Assembly (NCBI GenBank): GCA_913058395.1
Contig: CAJXQI010000007.1
Coordinates: 1-64,000, forward strand
Length of the DNA: 64,000 bases
Reading direction: 5' to 3'
Origin: an uncultured Colwellia sp.
GTDB taxonomy: Bacteria > Pseudomonadota > Gammaproteobacteria > Enterobacterales > Alteromonadaceae
The notes under the pieces are model-generated. The model saw nothing but the letters and a program-made list of their open reading frames with translations. It searched no databases and had not been told where the DNA came from. Position numbers and translations under genes: made by a program. Of the stretch, positions 54,329-63,207 are shown in pieces; within the stretch, counting starts at the first letter, position 1, and every line of letters begins with the position of its first letter.

Positions 54329-55018
54329 TCACTTTATCGTACTGTAAGCATTAATAATGTGCTGCACGTTCTGTTGAGCTCCTTGCTGTATACGTTGGTA
54401 ATGGTTAAGTGTTTTATGTAAATATTTATTAACTACTTCAGTTTGCTTACTTGATGTTGACTGCCAAATTTTATCGCCAATGGGGCTGATTTTCTTGTTT
54501 TCTTTACTTAACTCTTTGCTTAAAGATGAAACTAATAGTATTTCATAGAAACGTTGGTTTTCTTCAATCAGCACTTCGTCTTTTAAGCTAAAATCAAGTT
54601 CGATTAATTTTTGGCGTAATGAGAATTGGTGATGAACAGGGCAGAGTAAAAAATCAATATTTAAACTCTTGTGTCGTTGATAAATAGCTTCAATGAATTG
54701 CATCATCAAGTCGCCACCAACACCAGCTATGATGACAAGATGCTTGCCTTGATATTTTGTTAAGGGCAATTTGGCAACATCGAGACAATGAGCTTTCCAA
54801 GGTAGGCTAGGGCAAAAACGTTCAAGTTTGTTTTCTACTTCCGCCATCAAATCGGGCACTATATCGACAAAGTGAATGGTGCTATTAGTTTGGCTCGATA
54901 ATAGCGCAAAGCCTAGTAAACCATGGTCACAGCAACAGTCCCAGATATGGTCATATTGTTGAGTTGCCATTTTTTCAATTTGCTGTAAGCGTTTGCTGAG
55001 TTTCAAGTTTTGTTTCAA
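54329..55018 (-). CDS. TrmK-like tRNA (adenine22-N1)-methyltransferase family protein
   Basis: 229 aa, class I SAM-dependent fold. The start KLSKRLQQIEKM...YDHIWDCCCDHGLLG has the SAM motif I in D-x-x-x-DHG-x-LG, followed by FVDIVPDLM (motif II) and IAGVGGDLMMQFI, and QFSLRQKLIELDFSL, all typical of TrmK/DUF633 proteins. Gram-negative members act on tRNA by analogy. The C-terminal 45 residues are helical. Single gene. Confidence 0.85.
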   Translation of the reverse strand: MKQNLKLSKRLQQIEKMATQQYDHIWDCCCDHGLLGFALLSSQTNSTIHFVDIVPDLMAEVENKLERFCPSLPWKAHCLDVAKLPLTKYQGKHLVIIAGVGGDLMMQFIEAIYQRHKSLNIDFLLCPVHHQFSLRQKLIELDFSLKDEVLIEENQRFYEILLVSSLSKELSKENKKISPIGDKIWQSTSSKQTEVVNKYLHKTLNHYQRIQQGAQQNVQHIINAYSTIK

Positions 55019-55192
55019 TGTTCTGATATTATTAAGTTTATCTTAGTGCTATTTTATCGGTAAATTACGTAAATAGACAAGTGACCGATTTGTATTAATT
55101 AGTGCTTTTGTCCCTATTCTAATTAGCTAAATAGAGACATTTTATGGATTATCAATAATCACGCTTGTGTGTTTTATAGAAAAGTCAGGCTC

Positions 55193-55927
55193 TTATTTGT
55201 CAGTGATTTCAATAGGTTTTGGCTCTGTGATTGGTTGTGGATCTGCACTACCATCTTGTGAATTACCGCCAATTTGATCAGGGACAGCGCCACGTACTAA
55301 ATCTTGAGACTCTGCCATCCAGGCGTATTGTCCATCACCAGCAATAGAGTACGTACCATGTGGTGTTTCTATATGACCATATATTGCGTGGCCATTAATA
55401 GTGATTGTTGTGGTGTATTGATCTTCATTCATTAAAAATTTTGCGTTAAGTGTCTTATTACCTCGACTGTCAAACTTTGTGCTTTCTATTTCGACGTTTT
55501 GGTACATATCAAAATATGGCACTTCTAACTCTAAGGTATCACCCGCTTCAAGTGATGATATGTGATCATTATCAACCTCTAAGTACACTTCACCTTGTAG
55601 GTTTTCGCGTAGTTTTCCTGACGCCTTGAGTACTTTTTCTGCCATTTCTGATCGTGAAAAAGTTGTGCTTTTCTCATTTTCTTCAGCCGCATCAATTGCA
55701 GTAATACTGTTGTTTTCAGTTATCGATGTTTCTTCGTTGGTATGCTGCACGTGAGGATGTTGATGAGACACTAAGTTTTTTATATTTTTAACTTCTGCTT
55801 TTGGCTCAGCAATTTTTTCACTTTTTAATGCTACTTGCTTATCTACCTTGGTGCTTGAAAAGCTAGACCAAAACGCGAAAAGTAATGCGCTAGCAATTAT
55901 TGCCACTATCGTTATTGTTTTTTTCAT
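55193..55927 (-). CDS. Signal-anchored hypothetical protein, partner of the metzincin protease
   Basis: 244 aa from ATG 55927 (AGGTG upstream; the frame is open to 55972). The N-terminal helix (about 4-22) is a signal anchor or peptide. Residues 30-100 are low-complexity, charged, His-rich (HQHPHVQH). The domain about 115-195 is beta-rich with LQGEVYLEVDNDHISSLEAGDTLELEVP. Its sequence is unfamiliar. It follows the protease gene by 100 bases with a hairpin between. It may be an inhibitor or propeptide-like partner. Confidence 0.72.
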   Translation of the reverse strand: MKKTITIVAIIASALLFAFWSSFSSTKVDKQVALKSEKIAEPKAEVKNIKNLVSHQHPHVQHTNEETSITENNSITAIDAAEENEKSTTFSRSEMAEKVLKASGKLRENLQGEVYLEVDNDHISSLEAGDTLELEVPYFDMYQNVEIESTKFDSRGNKTLNAKFLMNEDQYTTTITINGHAIYGHIETPHGTYSIAGDGQYAWMAESQDLVRGAVPDQIGGNSQDGSADPQPITEPKPIEITDK

Positions 55928-55972
55928 AAAGCACCTACACATATTTTTAATTGGACTGTTTTTTAAATACAA

Positions 55973-56002
55973 AGTTAGTAAAATTTCTTTTACTAACTTT
56001 GT
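55973..56002 (-). terminator. 13-bp hairpin between the protease and its downstream neighbour
   Basis: AAAGTTAGTAAAA pairs exactly with TTTTACTAACTTT over a 4-base loop, 28 bases after the protease stop. The following sequence on the minus strand (GTATTTAAAAAA) is only weakly U-rich, so it is a leaky terminator or an mRNA-stabilising stem that sets a lower level for the downstream gene. Confidence 0.55.
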
Positions 56003-56030
56003 TACTTTTTCAGGGAGTTACACTTTCTGA

Positions 56031-56792
56031 CTAACGAAATGCAGCTATCGTATTTGTGACCAGTTCAAGTGCACGTTGTGAATCAGCTACATTATTTACC
56101 CCAATTGGCTCTCCACCTAATGCCAAGCCAGGATTAGAGAAATATGATAATTGATTCGTAGTATTGAACTCTTGTGGATACGCCATAATAGTAGCGAATT
56201 GATTATCAACACCGTAACCAACAGCCCAGCTATATACACCACCTTCAGCACCTTGTCGTACTGAATGTCCAAGGCCCATGTTATGGCCTAGCTCATGCAT
56301 AAAGGTTAGCGTGGTATCACCACAATCATTTGCGGTGATATTGTATGCGTAGCTATCGTATGCATCATGATCTGGGAATACGTCATCCATGCCATAGATA
56401 GAGCCTGCTATACCACATGTGTAACCACGCGATGTACGCTCAGCTGTACCAATAACGACAACAAAGTCTGACTTATATGAATCACGCCAGTTACGGATTT
56501 GACTATTTTTATAGAAGCTTTGAATGTTAGACCATGATGCAACGTAATTAGTGCTTACTTGGTTGTCACCAGCCCAAGCCAAAACTAAGTTAATGTCTAA
56601 GCCATTCTTTTTATAATTTGCATTAGAATCGGCAATAATATTCGCTATTTCTGTATGAATATCAAAGCTACGAGCTTTTGCTGCTGCAGTGTAATAAACG
56701 TCAACAACGACATCTTTAGCCATTGCCGAAGCGGTTAATGCTGCCGATATAGATAAACCTAAAAGCGTGTTTTTTGCTATTTTTTTTAACAT
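56031..56792 (-). CDS. Secreted metzincin zinc metalloprotease (reprolysin-like)
   Basis: 253 aa. Signal peptide 1-25 (ASAMA). Zinc motif HELGHNMGLGH at 166-176, and a Met-turn TIMAYP with M203. Metzincins of this compact form degrade extracellular proteins; a prodomain is not evident, unlike most reprolysins. Cys pair at CGIAG and DCGD likely forms a disulphide. AAGGAGA lies before the ATG. A 244-aa gene follows on the same strand. Confidence 0.9.
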   Translation of the reverse strand: MLKKIAKNTLLGLSISAALTASAMAKDVVVDVYYTAAAKARSFDIHTEIANIIADSNANYKKNGLDINLVLAWAGDNQVSTNYVASWSNIQSFYKNSQIRNWRDSYKSDFVVVIGTAERTSRGYTCGIAGSIYGMDDVFPDHDAYDSYAYNITANDCGDTTLTFMHELGHNMGLGHSVRQGAEGGVYSWAVGYGVDNQFATIMAYPQEFNTTNQLSYFSNPGLALGGEPIGVNNVADSQRALELVTNTIAAFR

Positions 56793-57374
56793 GCTATTTC
56801 TCCTTAATTGCTGTTATTTTATTCTGTTTTTCAACGGATAATGACTACTCCTATCAGAGGGAATGACATAGAGCTCGTATCTTAAACAGATTCTTTTTAT
56901 TTCATGTTTGCCGAACAAAAGCGGCAAGTCATTAGAATGCAAAGGTAAATTGTTAAATAGTAATATTACGACATTTTTTCGTACGAAAATGAATTGAAAA
57001 TTACCAATAAGCTGACCGATTGGTTATTTTTTATGGCGGTTAATTTACAAAAAATGTCGCTTAAATATGATTTTTTAGTTCTATCGTTATGTTTTGTATG
57101 TTTAATTATTGTTTTGTTTTTTTGTTTAATTATCTGAAAGGGGATTATTTTTACTAGGCTAGAGCAATTTTTCTGTGGTTAGGGATGAAGGAAATTAAGA
57201 GTTATAATCTCACATTTTGATATTTGTTGTAAATTTACAATAAATTAGGTTTGTTAATAAGAATAGATTTTTATAATTTTGCTATGGAGTTGCGACATGG
57301 TATTAAAAATTATGAATTATATGCGACATGAATGCTAAATTACATGCCGCTAATAACATAAGAAAGCTAGTTAA
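56793..57374. other. 582-bp A/T-rich gap upstream of the protease gene
   Basis: No gene or repeat visible. It is very A/T-rich, likely holding the protease promoter and control elements. No terminator-like stem stands out for the downstream cyclophilin gene. Confidence 0.45.
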
Positions 57375-57989
57375 TTATTTTTCATCCGTTGGTTCTTCAT
57401 CAAGAATGACCACTCTAATAATTGTGATCATTTTTTTCGGTACTGTGGTGTAGCCTAATTCTTCACTGTAACCCACTTCTACTTGTGCGATGGCTTCAAG
57501 TATTTCGTAACCTTCAATTACTTCACCAAAAACGGCATATCCCCATGAACTTCCTGGGTCTAAATTGGTATTGTCATTGAGGTTAATAAAAAATTGGTTG
57601 GTTGCTGAATGGGCATCGTTTAGTTGCTTTGCCATCGCAATAGTGCCTTCTTTATTTTTTAAACCATTGCCTGATTCATTAAAAATGGGCTCATCGGGCT
57701 CTATGTCGAAGTAGTTGGTCATAAAGCCGCCACCTTGAATGAGGTAGCCTTCTTCTACACGATGGATCAAGGTATTGTCGTATTGTCCTCGCGTTACGTA
57801 GCCTAAAAAGTTATTAACGGTAATTTTTGCTCGATACCGGTCAAGTTCAATAACAACATTGCCCATCGAGGTTTCTATTCGCACTTTTGGCGATAGGTTA
57901 CTTGGTTGAATATATTGCCCTTTTGTATTAGCTGCGAATAACTGAAACGACATCAGTAGGCTTAGGATAAGTAGTGAAGTTCTGATCAT
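57375..57989 (-). CDS. Periplasmic cyclophilin-type peptidyl-prolyl isomerase
   Basis: 204 aa. Signal peptide 1-19 (LFAAN). Cyclophilin core: VRIETSMGNVVIELD, FLGYVTRGQYDNTLIHRVEEGYLIQGGGF (catalytic Arg in HRV), ATNQFFINLNDN, GYAVFGEVIEGYEI. The usual substrate-pocket Trp region is WGYAVFGEV. Assists folding of exported proteins. PpiA-like in location, PpiB-like in short loops. It follows the nitrilase gene after 18 bases, in the same operon. Confidence 0.92.
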   Translation of the reverse strand: MIRTSLLILSLLMSFQLFAANTKGQYIQPSNLSPKVRIETSMGNVVIELDRYRAKITVNNFLGYVTRGQYDNTLIHRVEEGYLIQGGGFMTNYFDIEPDEPIFNESGNGLKNKEGTIAMAKQLNDAHSATNQFFINLNDNTNLDPGSSWGYAVFGEVIEGYEILEAIAQVEVGYSEELGYTTVPKKMITIIRVVILDEEPTDEK

Positions 57990-58007
57990 ATTAGTATCTT
58001 TTATCCG

Positions 58008-58796
58008 TTATGTTAGGGCGAATTCATCAGCATCTAAAAATGCGGGGAAATTATCTTTGAATTGTTCAAGCTTGCTAAAGTCGAGCAGTGTAGTAATGAT
58101 TTGTTGTTGATTATCAGTGGCAGCAACTAATGTTTCACCGGTAAAATCAATTATGGTTGTCCCTCCTGAATGAGCCGTATCAACACCGTCTGCACCGACA
58201 CGATTAACGCCCACTACAAAGCTTTGATTTTCCATTGCTCGCGCTTTTAATAAGGTGTCCCAAATATGGCGTCGCGCTGCTGGCCAATTAGCAACATTAA
58301 CCATCAGATCGTAGTCTTGGCGGTTACGTGACCAAACAGGGAAACGCAGATCGTAGCAAACCAATGGCAGTATTTTAATGCCATTAATAGTGATTACTTT
58401 CCGTTCTTGGCCTTGTTCAACATGGTCTTGCTCTTTACCTAAACGAAATAGATGGCGTTTGTCATAATACTCAACTGTGCCATCAGCAAATGCCCAATAA
58501 AAACGGTTCGCCTTTTTATCGTTTTGGCTAACTAAAACACTGCCGGCAACAACACAGTTATATTGCTGGGCCATTTTTTTCAGCCACGCTAAAGCAATAC
58601 CGCCATTTTCAGGCTCTTGTACGTCTTTTCTATTAATACAAAAGCCAGTTGAAAATGTTTCAGGTAGTAGCAATAAACCAACCGCAGTGTTTGCGTTAAA
58701 ATAGTCTGAAATTAGCCGCTCTAAATGTTTAAAGTTCGCTTGTTGATCTAACCATTGAATATCGTATTGCACTGCTGCTATGGTTAAAGTTGACAT
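58008..58796 (-). CDS. Carbon-nitrogen hydrolase, omega-amidase (YafV/Nit2-like)
   Basis: 262 aa, nitrilase fold. The catalytic triad: Glu in LLPETFSTGF (about 45), Lys in YYDKRHLF (about 113), Cys in PLVCYDLRFPVW (about 146). The N-terminus YDIQWLD and the R-x-x-WDTLLKARAMENQSFV stretch match YafV, which hydrolyses alpha-ketoglutaramate or 2-oxo-4-methylthiobutyramide. It overlaps the 3' end of the aminotransferase gene by 13 bases, indicating a transamination-amidase pair. Confidence 0.92.
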   Translation of the reverse strand: MSTLTIAAVQYDIQWLDQQANFKHLERLISDYFNANTAVGLLLLPETFSTGFCINRKDVQEPENGGIALAWLKKMAQQYNCVVAGSVLVSQNDKKANRFYWAFADGTVEYYDKRHLFRLGKEQDHVEQGQERKVITINGIKILPLVCYDLRFPVWSRNRQDYDLMVNVANWPAARRHIWDTLLKARAMENQSFVVGVNRVGADGVDTAHSGGTTIIDFTGETLVAATDNQQQIITTLLDFSKLEQFKDNFPAFLDADEFALT

Positions 58797-59971
58797 AATA
58801 TTTCCGCCGCTTCTAGTAAAGTATCGTCATTTTTTGCAAAGCACAGTCGGATGACTTTATTATCTTTATGATATTCCTGCCTTTGTTCAGCAGGGTATAG
58901 TGGGCTAAGCGGAATGGCTGCTACGCCTGCTTCTTTCGTTAACCATTGACAAAACTCACGGTCATTAAGCTCTGATATTGCTGAGTAATCTAACAATAAA
59001 AAGTAAGTGCCTTTTGATGGCAGTAGCGTAAAACGAGAGTCTTTCAAAGCATTAGTCAGCACATCGCGTTTTTGCTGATAGAAGTTCGCTAACCCAGTAA
59101 TATGAGATGGTTGTTCTTTTAGCATTTGCGCAATGGCAATTTGTGCTGGCGTAAATGAGCAAAAGGTCACGTACTGATGAATTTTTCTAAACTCGTTCAT
59201 CAGTTCATTAGGCGCGGCGCAATAGCCCATTTTCCAACCAGTACAATGAAAGGTTTTACCAAAGCTAGAAACAACAAAAGCACGTTGAAATAATTCAGGG
59301 TAGCGCAATACACTTTCATGACGTAAACCATCAAAGGTCATGTGCTCATATACTTCGTCGCTGATGACATATAAGTCATACTTTTCAACTAACCCTTGCA
59401 ACGTATTCAGATCAGATTCACTTAATATTGAACCGGTTGGATTGTGCGGGCTGTTAACAATAATGGCGCGAGTTTTTGCATTAATGCTTTGTTCTACCTG
59501 TGACCAATTTATCGCATAACTTGGCGCATCAAGCGTGATATGGCGACATGTGCCGCCCGCAAGTTCAATCGCTGGTTCGTATGAGTCATAAGCGGGATCA
59601 AAAATAATCACTTCATCGTTTGGCCTTACAAGTGCTTGTATAGCAACCCATAACGCTTCAGTAGCACCTGAGGTAATGGTTACGTTATTTAATCCATTAA
59701 GTTTTTGTTCATCGGTTAAATGTGTTTGATATTGTCGGTGTACCATATCGGCAATTTGCGTTAATAGTTCAGGCAAACCGTTTGACGGTGAGTATTGATT
59801 TTTCCCTTCACTGATCGCTTGATTAATTTTATCTTTTAAAAAAGCAGGCGTATCAAATTCTGGAAATCCTTGGGATAGGTTAATCGCCTGATGTTGATTT
59901 GCCATAACTGACATTTCGGTAAAAATACTGGTTTCTACATTGGGCATTTTGCTGGTAAAAGAAGATGACAC
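58784..59971 (-). CDS. Methionine aminotransferase-like PLP enzyme (YbdL family)
   Basis: 395 aa, fold-type I aminotransferase. PLP-binding lysine in SSFGKTFHCTGWKMGY, the NPHNPTG motif near 174-180 (NSPHNPTGS), DEVYEHM, and the C-terminal substrate Arg in KVIRLCFAK. The close match is to YbdL-type methionine/kynurenine aminotransferases of the 'KatB-like' branch. Its stop overlaps the omega-amidase gene; glutamine as amino donor would give alpha-ketoglutaramate for the amidase to hydrolyse. Likely methionine salvage. Confidence 0.9.
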   Translation of the reverse strand: MSSSFTSKMPNVETSIFTEMSVMANQHQAINLSQGFPEFDTPAFLKDKINQAISEGKNQYSPSNGLPELLTQIADMVHRQYQTHLTDEQKLNGLNNVTITSGATEALWVAIQALVRPNDEVIIFDPAYDSYEPAIELAGGTCRHITLDAPSYAINWSQVEQSINAKTRAIIVNSPHNPTGSILSESDLNTLQGLVEKYDLYVISDEVYEHMTFDGLRHESVLRYPELFQRAFVVSSFGKTFHCTGWKMGYCAAPNELMNEFRKIHQYVTFCSFTPAQIAIAQMLKEQPSHITGLANFYQQKRDVLTNALKDSRFTLLPSKGTYFLLLDYSAISELNDREFCQWLTKEAGVAAIPLSPLYPAEQRQEYHKDNKVIRLCFAKNDDTLLEAAEILCQL

Positions 59972-60290
59972 AAAAAACTCTCTTAATTTAATTAATAGCT
60001 ACAACTTGATTCATTTAAAAGACAATGAACTGAATAAGAGGATGTTAAGGCTAACGGCTGATGAGTTCAATTGTTATCAACCGTTAATCACTTACTGGGT
60101 GTAAATGACTAACTAAATAAAATCAGTAGAAGGGCGCTTTTCAATAAGTGACAGCGGTAAAAATGCTATTTTAGCGTTACATAAAATGAGGGCAGTGGAG
60201 TTGAAAGGGCAGCACAATGATATACCGCCATTAACAACAGCTAAATTTTTATCAAACAGCTAGCACGTTCTCTTATCACTGTGCTGACTA
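59972..60290. other. 319-bp gap between the aminotransferase and SDR genes
   Basis: A/T-rich with no gene. TAACGG/CCGTTA (60052 and 60081) is the only modest inverted repeat that I noticed. It presumably contains the aminotransferase operon promoter. Confidence 0.4.
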
Positions 60291-61181
60291 TTATTTGGAA
60301 TAAAGCGCGACTTCTTCATCAAGAACACTTGCTAATAATGGGCTTGATTCTGAACGAGCAAAGGCGTCATCAATATTTTTGAAGCGTTTTTGCAGCACTT
60401 TGCGATAATTCGGGTGAGTAAAGATATAAAGTTCTTTATTGCTAATGGCTTCTACAACACGTTCACCGACAACACCTGGAGATAAACCGTTATCAATCAC
60501 CGATTGCATATGCTTCGCCATAGGTGAATTGTTCATACTTTTAGTATTTTTTTCACGTTCGCTTTTCAGTGCCTCAGGTTTATTACGGGTAGACAAATTA
60601 ATCCGTGTTTTAACAAAGGCTGGGCAAAGTACAGAAACTTGAATATTGTGTGGTTTAAGTTCTGCGTACCAACTTTCAGACATGCCAACAACGGCAACTT
60701 TAGTGGCGGTGTATGCTCCAGCACTAGGCACGCCCACCATGCCAGCCATTGAGGCAACGTTGATTAACCAACCGCCTTCACCGTGTTGTTTCATTAATGG
60801 CACCATGGTTTGTGTACCATAAATAACGCCCATTAAATTGACATCAAGCACCCAGCGCCAGTCTTTGTCGTCGGTATGTTCAATGTTGCCTGGCATACTT
60901 CCAACACCTGCGTTATTCACTAACATGTGCACTTTACCAAAGCGCTCAACAGCTTTGTTTGCTAAGTTTTCCCATTGGCTTAAGTCAGTTACATCCATTG
61001 TTACTGTTAATACGTTAATGCCTTCATTTACCAATGTTGTGCGTGAAATTTCAAGCTGACGAGCATCAATATCGCCTAAAACAACATTCATTCCTTGCTT
61101 ACCCATTGCTCGCGCAATACCAAAACCAATGCCTTCTGCACCACCACTGATGACGACTGTTTTACCTGCATATTGACTCAT
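60291..61181 (-). CDS. Short-chain dehydrogenase/reductase
   Basis: 296 aa. Rossmann motif SGGAEGIGFGIA near 11-22, NNAGVG near 90-95, catalytic Ser (ASMAG), Tyr-x3-Lys in YTATK near 157-161. The C-terminus is longer than classical SDR (extra about 35 residues). Substrate unknown. ATG 61181 is chosen with AAGGAACAGG upstream; the frame is open to 61244 but those codons cover a palindromic leader. Confidence 0.9.
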   Translation of the reverse strand: MSQYAGKTVVISGGAEGIGFGIARAMGKQGMNVVLGDIDARQLEISRTTLVNEGINVLTVTMDVTDLSQWENLANKAVERFGKVHMLVNNAGVGSMPGNIEHTDDKDWRWVLDVNLMGVIYGTQTMVPLMKQHGEGGWLINVASMAGMVGVPSAGAYTATKVAVVGMSESWYAELKPHNIQVSVLCPAFVKTRINLSTRNKPEALKSEREKNTKSMNNSPMAKHMQSVIDNGLSPGVVGERVVEAISNKELYIFTHPNYRKVLQKRFKNIDDAFARSESSPLLASVLDEEVALYSK

Positions 61182-61201
61182 GTAAGTGACCTGTTCCTTG
61201 A

Positions 61202-61241
61202 ATTTATTGTTGGTTATATACTCCCATAGCCAACAATAAAT
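61202..61241. repeat. 12-bp inverted repeat in the SDR leader
   Basis: ATTTATTGTTGG at 61202-61213 and CCAACAATAAAT at 61230-61241, 16 bases apart, just upstream of the SDR ribosome site. Operator or RNA stem. Confidence 0.55.
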
Positions 61242-61252
61242 CAAAAATTCTA

Positions 61253-61284
61253 ATTCTTAATACATGGTTATATGTATTAAGAAT
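61253..61284. repeat. 13-bp inverted repeat upstream of the SDR gene
   Basis: ATTCTTAATACAT at 61253-61265 and ATGTATTAAGAAT at 61272-61284, 6 bases apart. It has the form of a TetR/MarR-type operator. No regulator gene is adjacent. Confidence 0.5.
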
Positions 61285-61403
61285 AGAGCAGAGGAATGTA
61301 CACCTAATGTAAGTGATTAGTGCTGGAAAAACTGGTGCGGGTTAACTTAGTGAGATCTTTCGATTGCTTAAAGCATAGGTTACGGGGTAAACAGGAATCA
61401 CTC

Positions 61404-61438
61404 ACCAGAACAACGAAAGTAGCTGCCGTTGTTCTGGT
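61404..61438. repeat. 12-bp GC-containing inverted repeat after the transglycosylase gene
   Basis: ACCAGAACAACG (61404-61415) and CGTTGTTCTGGT (61427-61438) form a strong hairpin 41 bases after the stop at 61479 (minus strand). No U-run follows, so termination would need another factor. Confidence 0.6.
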
Positions 61439-61478
61439 ACCCAGTTAAATTTAACAGAGTTAAGTTACAACTTTTATT

Positions 61479-62765
61479 TTATGAACTTTCTTGATTGTTA
61501 TCTTGCGTAATTAGTTTAGCGTTAGTGACTACAGTTTTAATTGTACTGAAAACTTCGGCATTAGGATAACCGTCAGCAATCAATTGATGTTGTAATTGAA
61601 ATGAACGTATCGCGTGTCTACTTTTAGGTCCCCAAATACCGTCAGGCTCACCAGTTTCAAAGCCTAATGAATTAAGCTGGCTTTGTAGGTTTTTCATTGC
61701 TACAACACTATAAGGCTGCACATTACTTTTTTCTTTTGTTAAAAACTCTATACCGTTAGCACCAACTAATTTATTTGCTAATGCACCGACAGAAAGCGCA
61801 TAACTTTTTGATAAATTCCAGGTCATGATGACATTAAAATTTGGGTACAGTAAAAATGCAGGACCTTTATGACCAGAAGGTAGGTAAAGCTCTGCCTGAA
61901 TATCATAACTAGGCAGTGCTTGCTGGTTAGTTTGCTGAACACCTAGCTGCTGAAAATAATTAAGCGGGTAATATTTGTCAAATTCAACTTTGTTAAAGGC
62001 GAAATTTTTAGGGAGCTTAATCTCTCTACCCCAACGTTCTTTGCTTTGCCAGCCTATTTGGTTTAGGTAATTGGCGGCGGTTGTTAAGGCATCAACTTCA
62101 CTTTGCCAAATATCTACCTTGCCATCGTTATCACCATCAACGGCATATTTTAAAAATGCGGTTGGCATAAATTGCATATGGCCCATTGCGCCTGCCCAAG
62201 AGCCTTGTAGCTGATCAACTGAGACTTGTTCGCCTTCAATTAGGGTGAATAAGTTCAATAACTCTAGGGTGAAAAATTCACTACGGCGCTGGTCGCAGGC
62301 TAGGGTTGCTAGTGAGTTCAGTACTGACATTTTGCCTTTATGTTTGCCAAAAACCGTTTCCAAGCCCCAAAATGACACCAAATACTGCCGCGGAATGCCA
62401 TACTCTTTTTCTAACTTGTCGAATAACTCCTTGTTTTGTTTTAATTTTTCTCTTCCCACGCGAACATGATAATTGGTAACTCTGGATTTAATATATTGCT
62501 CAAAAGTTTGGGTAAACTCAGGCTGTTTTTTATCCAAGCTGATCACGCGTTTAATTGGCGAAATATTATCAATGACGGTTTTGGTGATGTAAGGCGAAAA
62601 TCCAGCTGTCTTAGCGCGTTCAGCTAAATTAATTTTACACTGGTTAAAATTTTCATCGGCAATCGTTGCGTTGGTGATAAAAGGGATAAATGTAGCTATG
62701 AAGATGAATTTTCTAACTTGAAAAAAGCTACCTATTTGCTTAACAAAAGCAGGGGATGATTTCAT
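61479..62765 (-). CDS. Lytic murein transglycosylase (MltB-like) with peptidoglycan-binding domain
   Basis: 428 aa. Signal peptide ending near residue 36. SLT_2/MltB catalytic domain about 60-330, with the catalytic Glu in FWGLETVFGKH (E about 134) and the GSWAGAMGHMQFMPTAF motif; then a C-terminal PG_binding_1 domain (SQLNSLGFETGEPDGIWGPKSRHAIRSFQ). Cleaves glycan strands to 1,6-anhydro-MurNAc in the periplasm. No lipobox seen. ATG 62765 with AAGGA ten bases upstream; a GTG at 62789 is unlikely. Confidence 0.93.
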   Translation of the reverse strand: MKSSPAFVKQIGSFFQVRKFIFIATFIPFITNATIADENFNQCKINLAERAKTAGFSPYITKTVIDNISPIKRVISLDKKQPEFTQTFEQYIKSRVTNYHVRVGREKLKQNKELFDKLEKEYGIPRQYLVSFWGLETVFGKHKGKMSVLNSLATLACDQRRSEFFTLELLNLFTLIEGEQVSVDQLQGSWAGAMGHMQFMPTAFLKYAVDGDNDGKVDIWQSEVDALTTAANYLNQIGWQSKERWGREIKLPKNFAFNKVEFDKYYPLNYFQQLGVQQTNQQALPSYDIQAELYLPSGHKGPAFLLYPNFNVIMTWNLSKSYALSVGALANKLVGANGIEFLTKEKSNVQPYSVVAMKNLQSQLNSLGFETGEPDGIWGPKSRHAIRSFQLQHQLIADGYPNAEVFSTIKTVVTNAKLITQDNNQESS

Positions 62766-63207
62766 GGATGAACATTCCTTAGTTAACACTGAAATTAAAA
62801 TAAGTTCTAGACACTACACCATGGCTAAATTTTACATTGATGACAATAAATAAATCATCTTTTTCTTAAAAGTAAAATTGCGTTTTAAAAATTTGTTGGC
62901 GCTCTGATAGCCTTTAACTACCTGCCTTTTGTGATAATAACTTAGCTATTTATGTGTTGGTATTACGACGCAGCGTACAAAATATTAAGCACTTGGCTTA
63001 GCTTCTTTAGATAAAATTTAGGCAGAATTCTGCATCTTGACGTAGTTTGGGTATATAATGCTGCTCGCTCTAAATAAGGCTAGCGATGTTGAGCAATAAA
63101 TTGTTCGTCAATTTACTGCATCACACGCGGCATTTATATGCAGAAGTAACGGGTTTTATAAGACCACTAATAACACCAAAATAAGAAACAAGCCCGAGTA
63201 GTATGGC
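62766..63207. other. 442-bp divergent region of the transglycosylase and helicase genes
   Basis: A/T-rich. Holds a solitary copy of the TACCCAA-type repeat end at 63030-63057 that includes TATAAT at 63054-63059. No gene seen. Confidence 0.5.
63030..63057. repeat. Solitary end of the TACCCAA/TTGGGTA repeat family
   Basis: TCTGCATCTTGACGTAGTTTGGGTATA matches the right end of the 262-bp repeats (CTGCATCTTCAAGTGGTTTGGGTATA) with about four differences; the rest of the repeat is absent. A remnant or a minimal element. Confidence 0.55.

Noticed and set aside
63037-63059. TTGACG...TATAAT as a full sigma-70 promoter for the helicase.
   Set aside because: The spacer is only 11 bases; the TTGACG belongs to the repeat end. 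A -10 alone remains possible.
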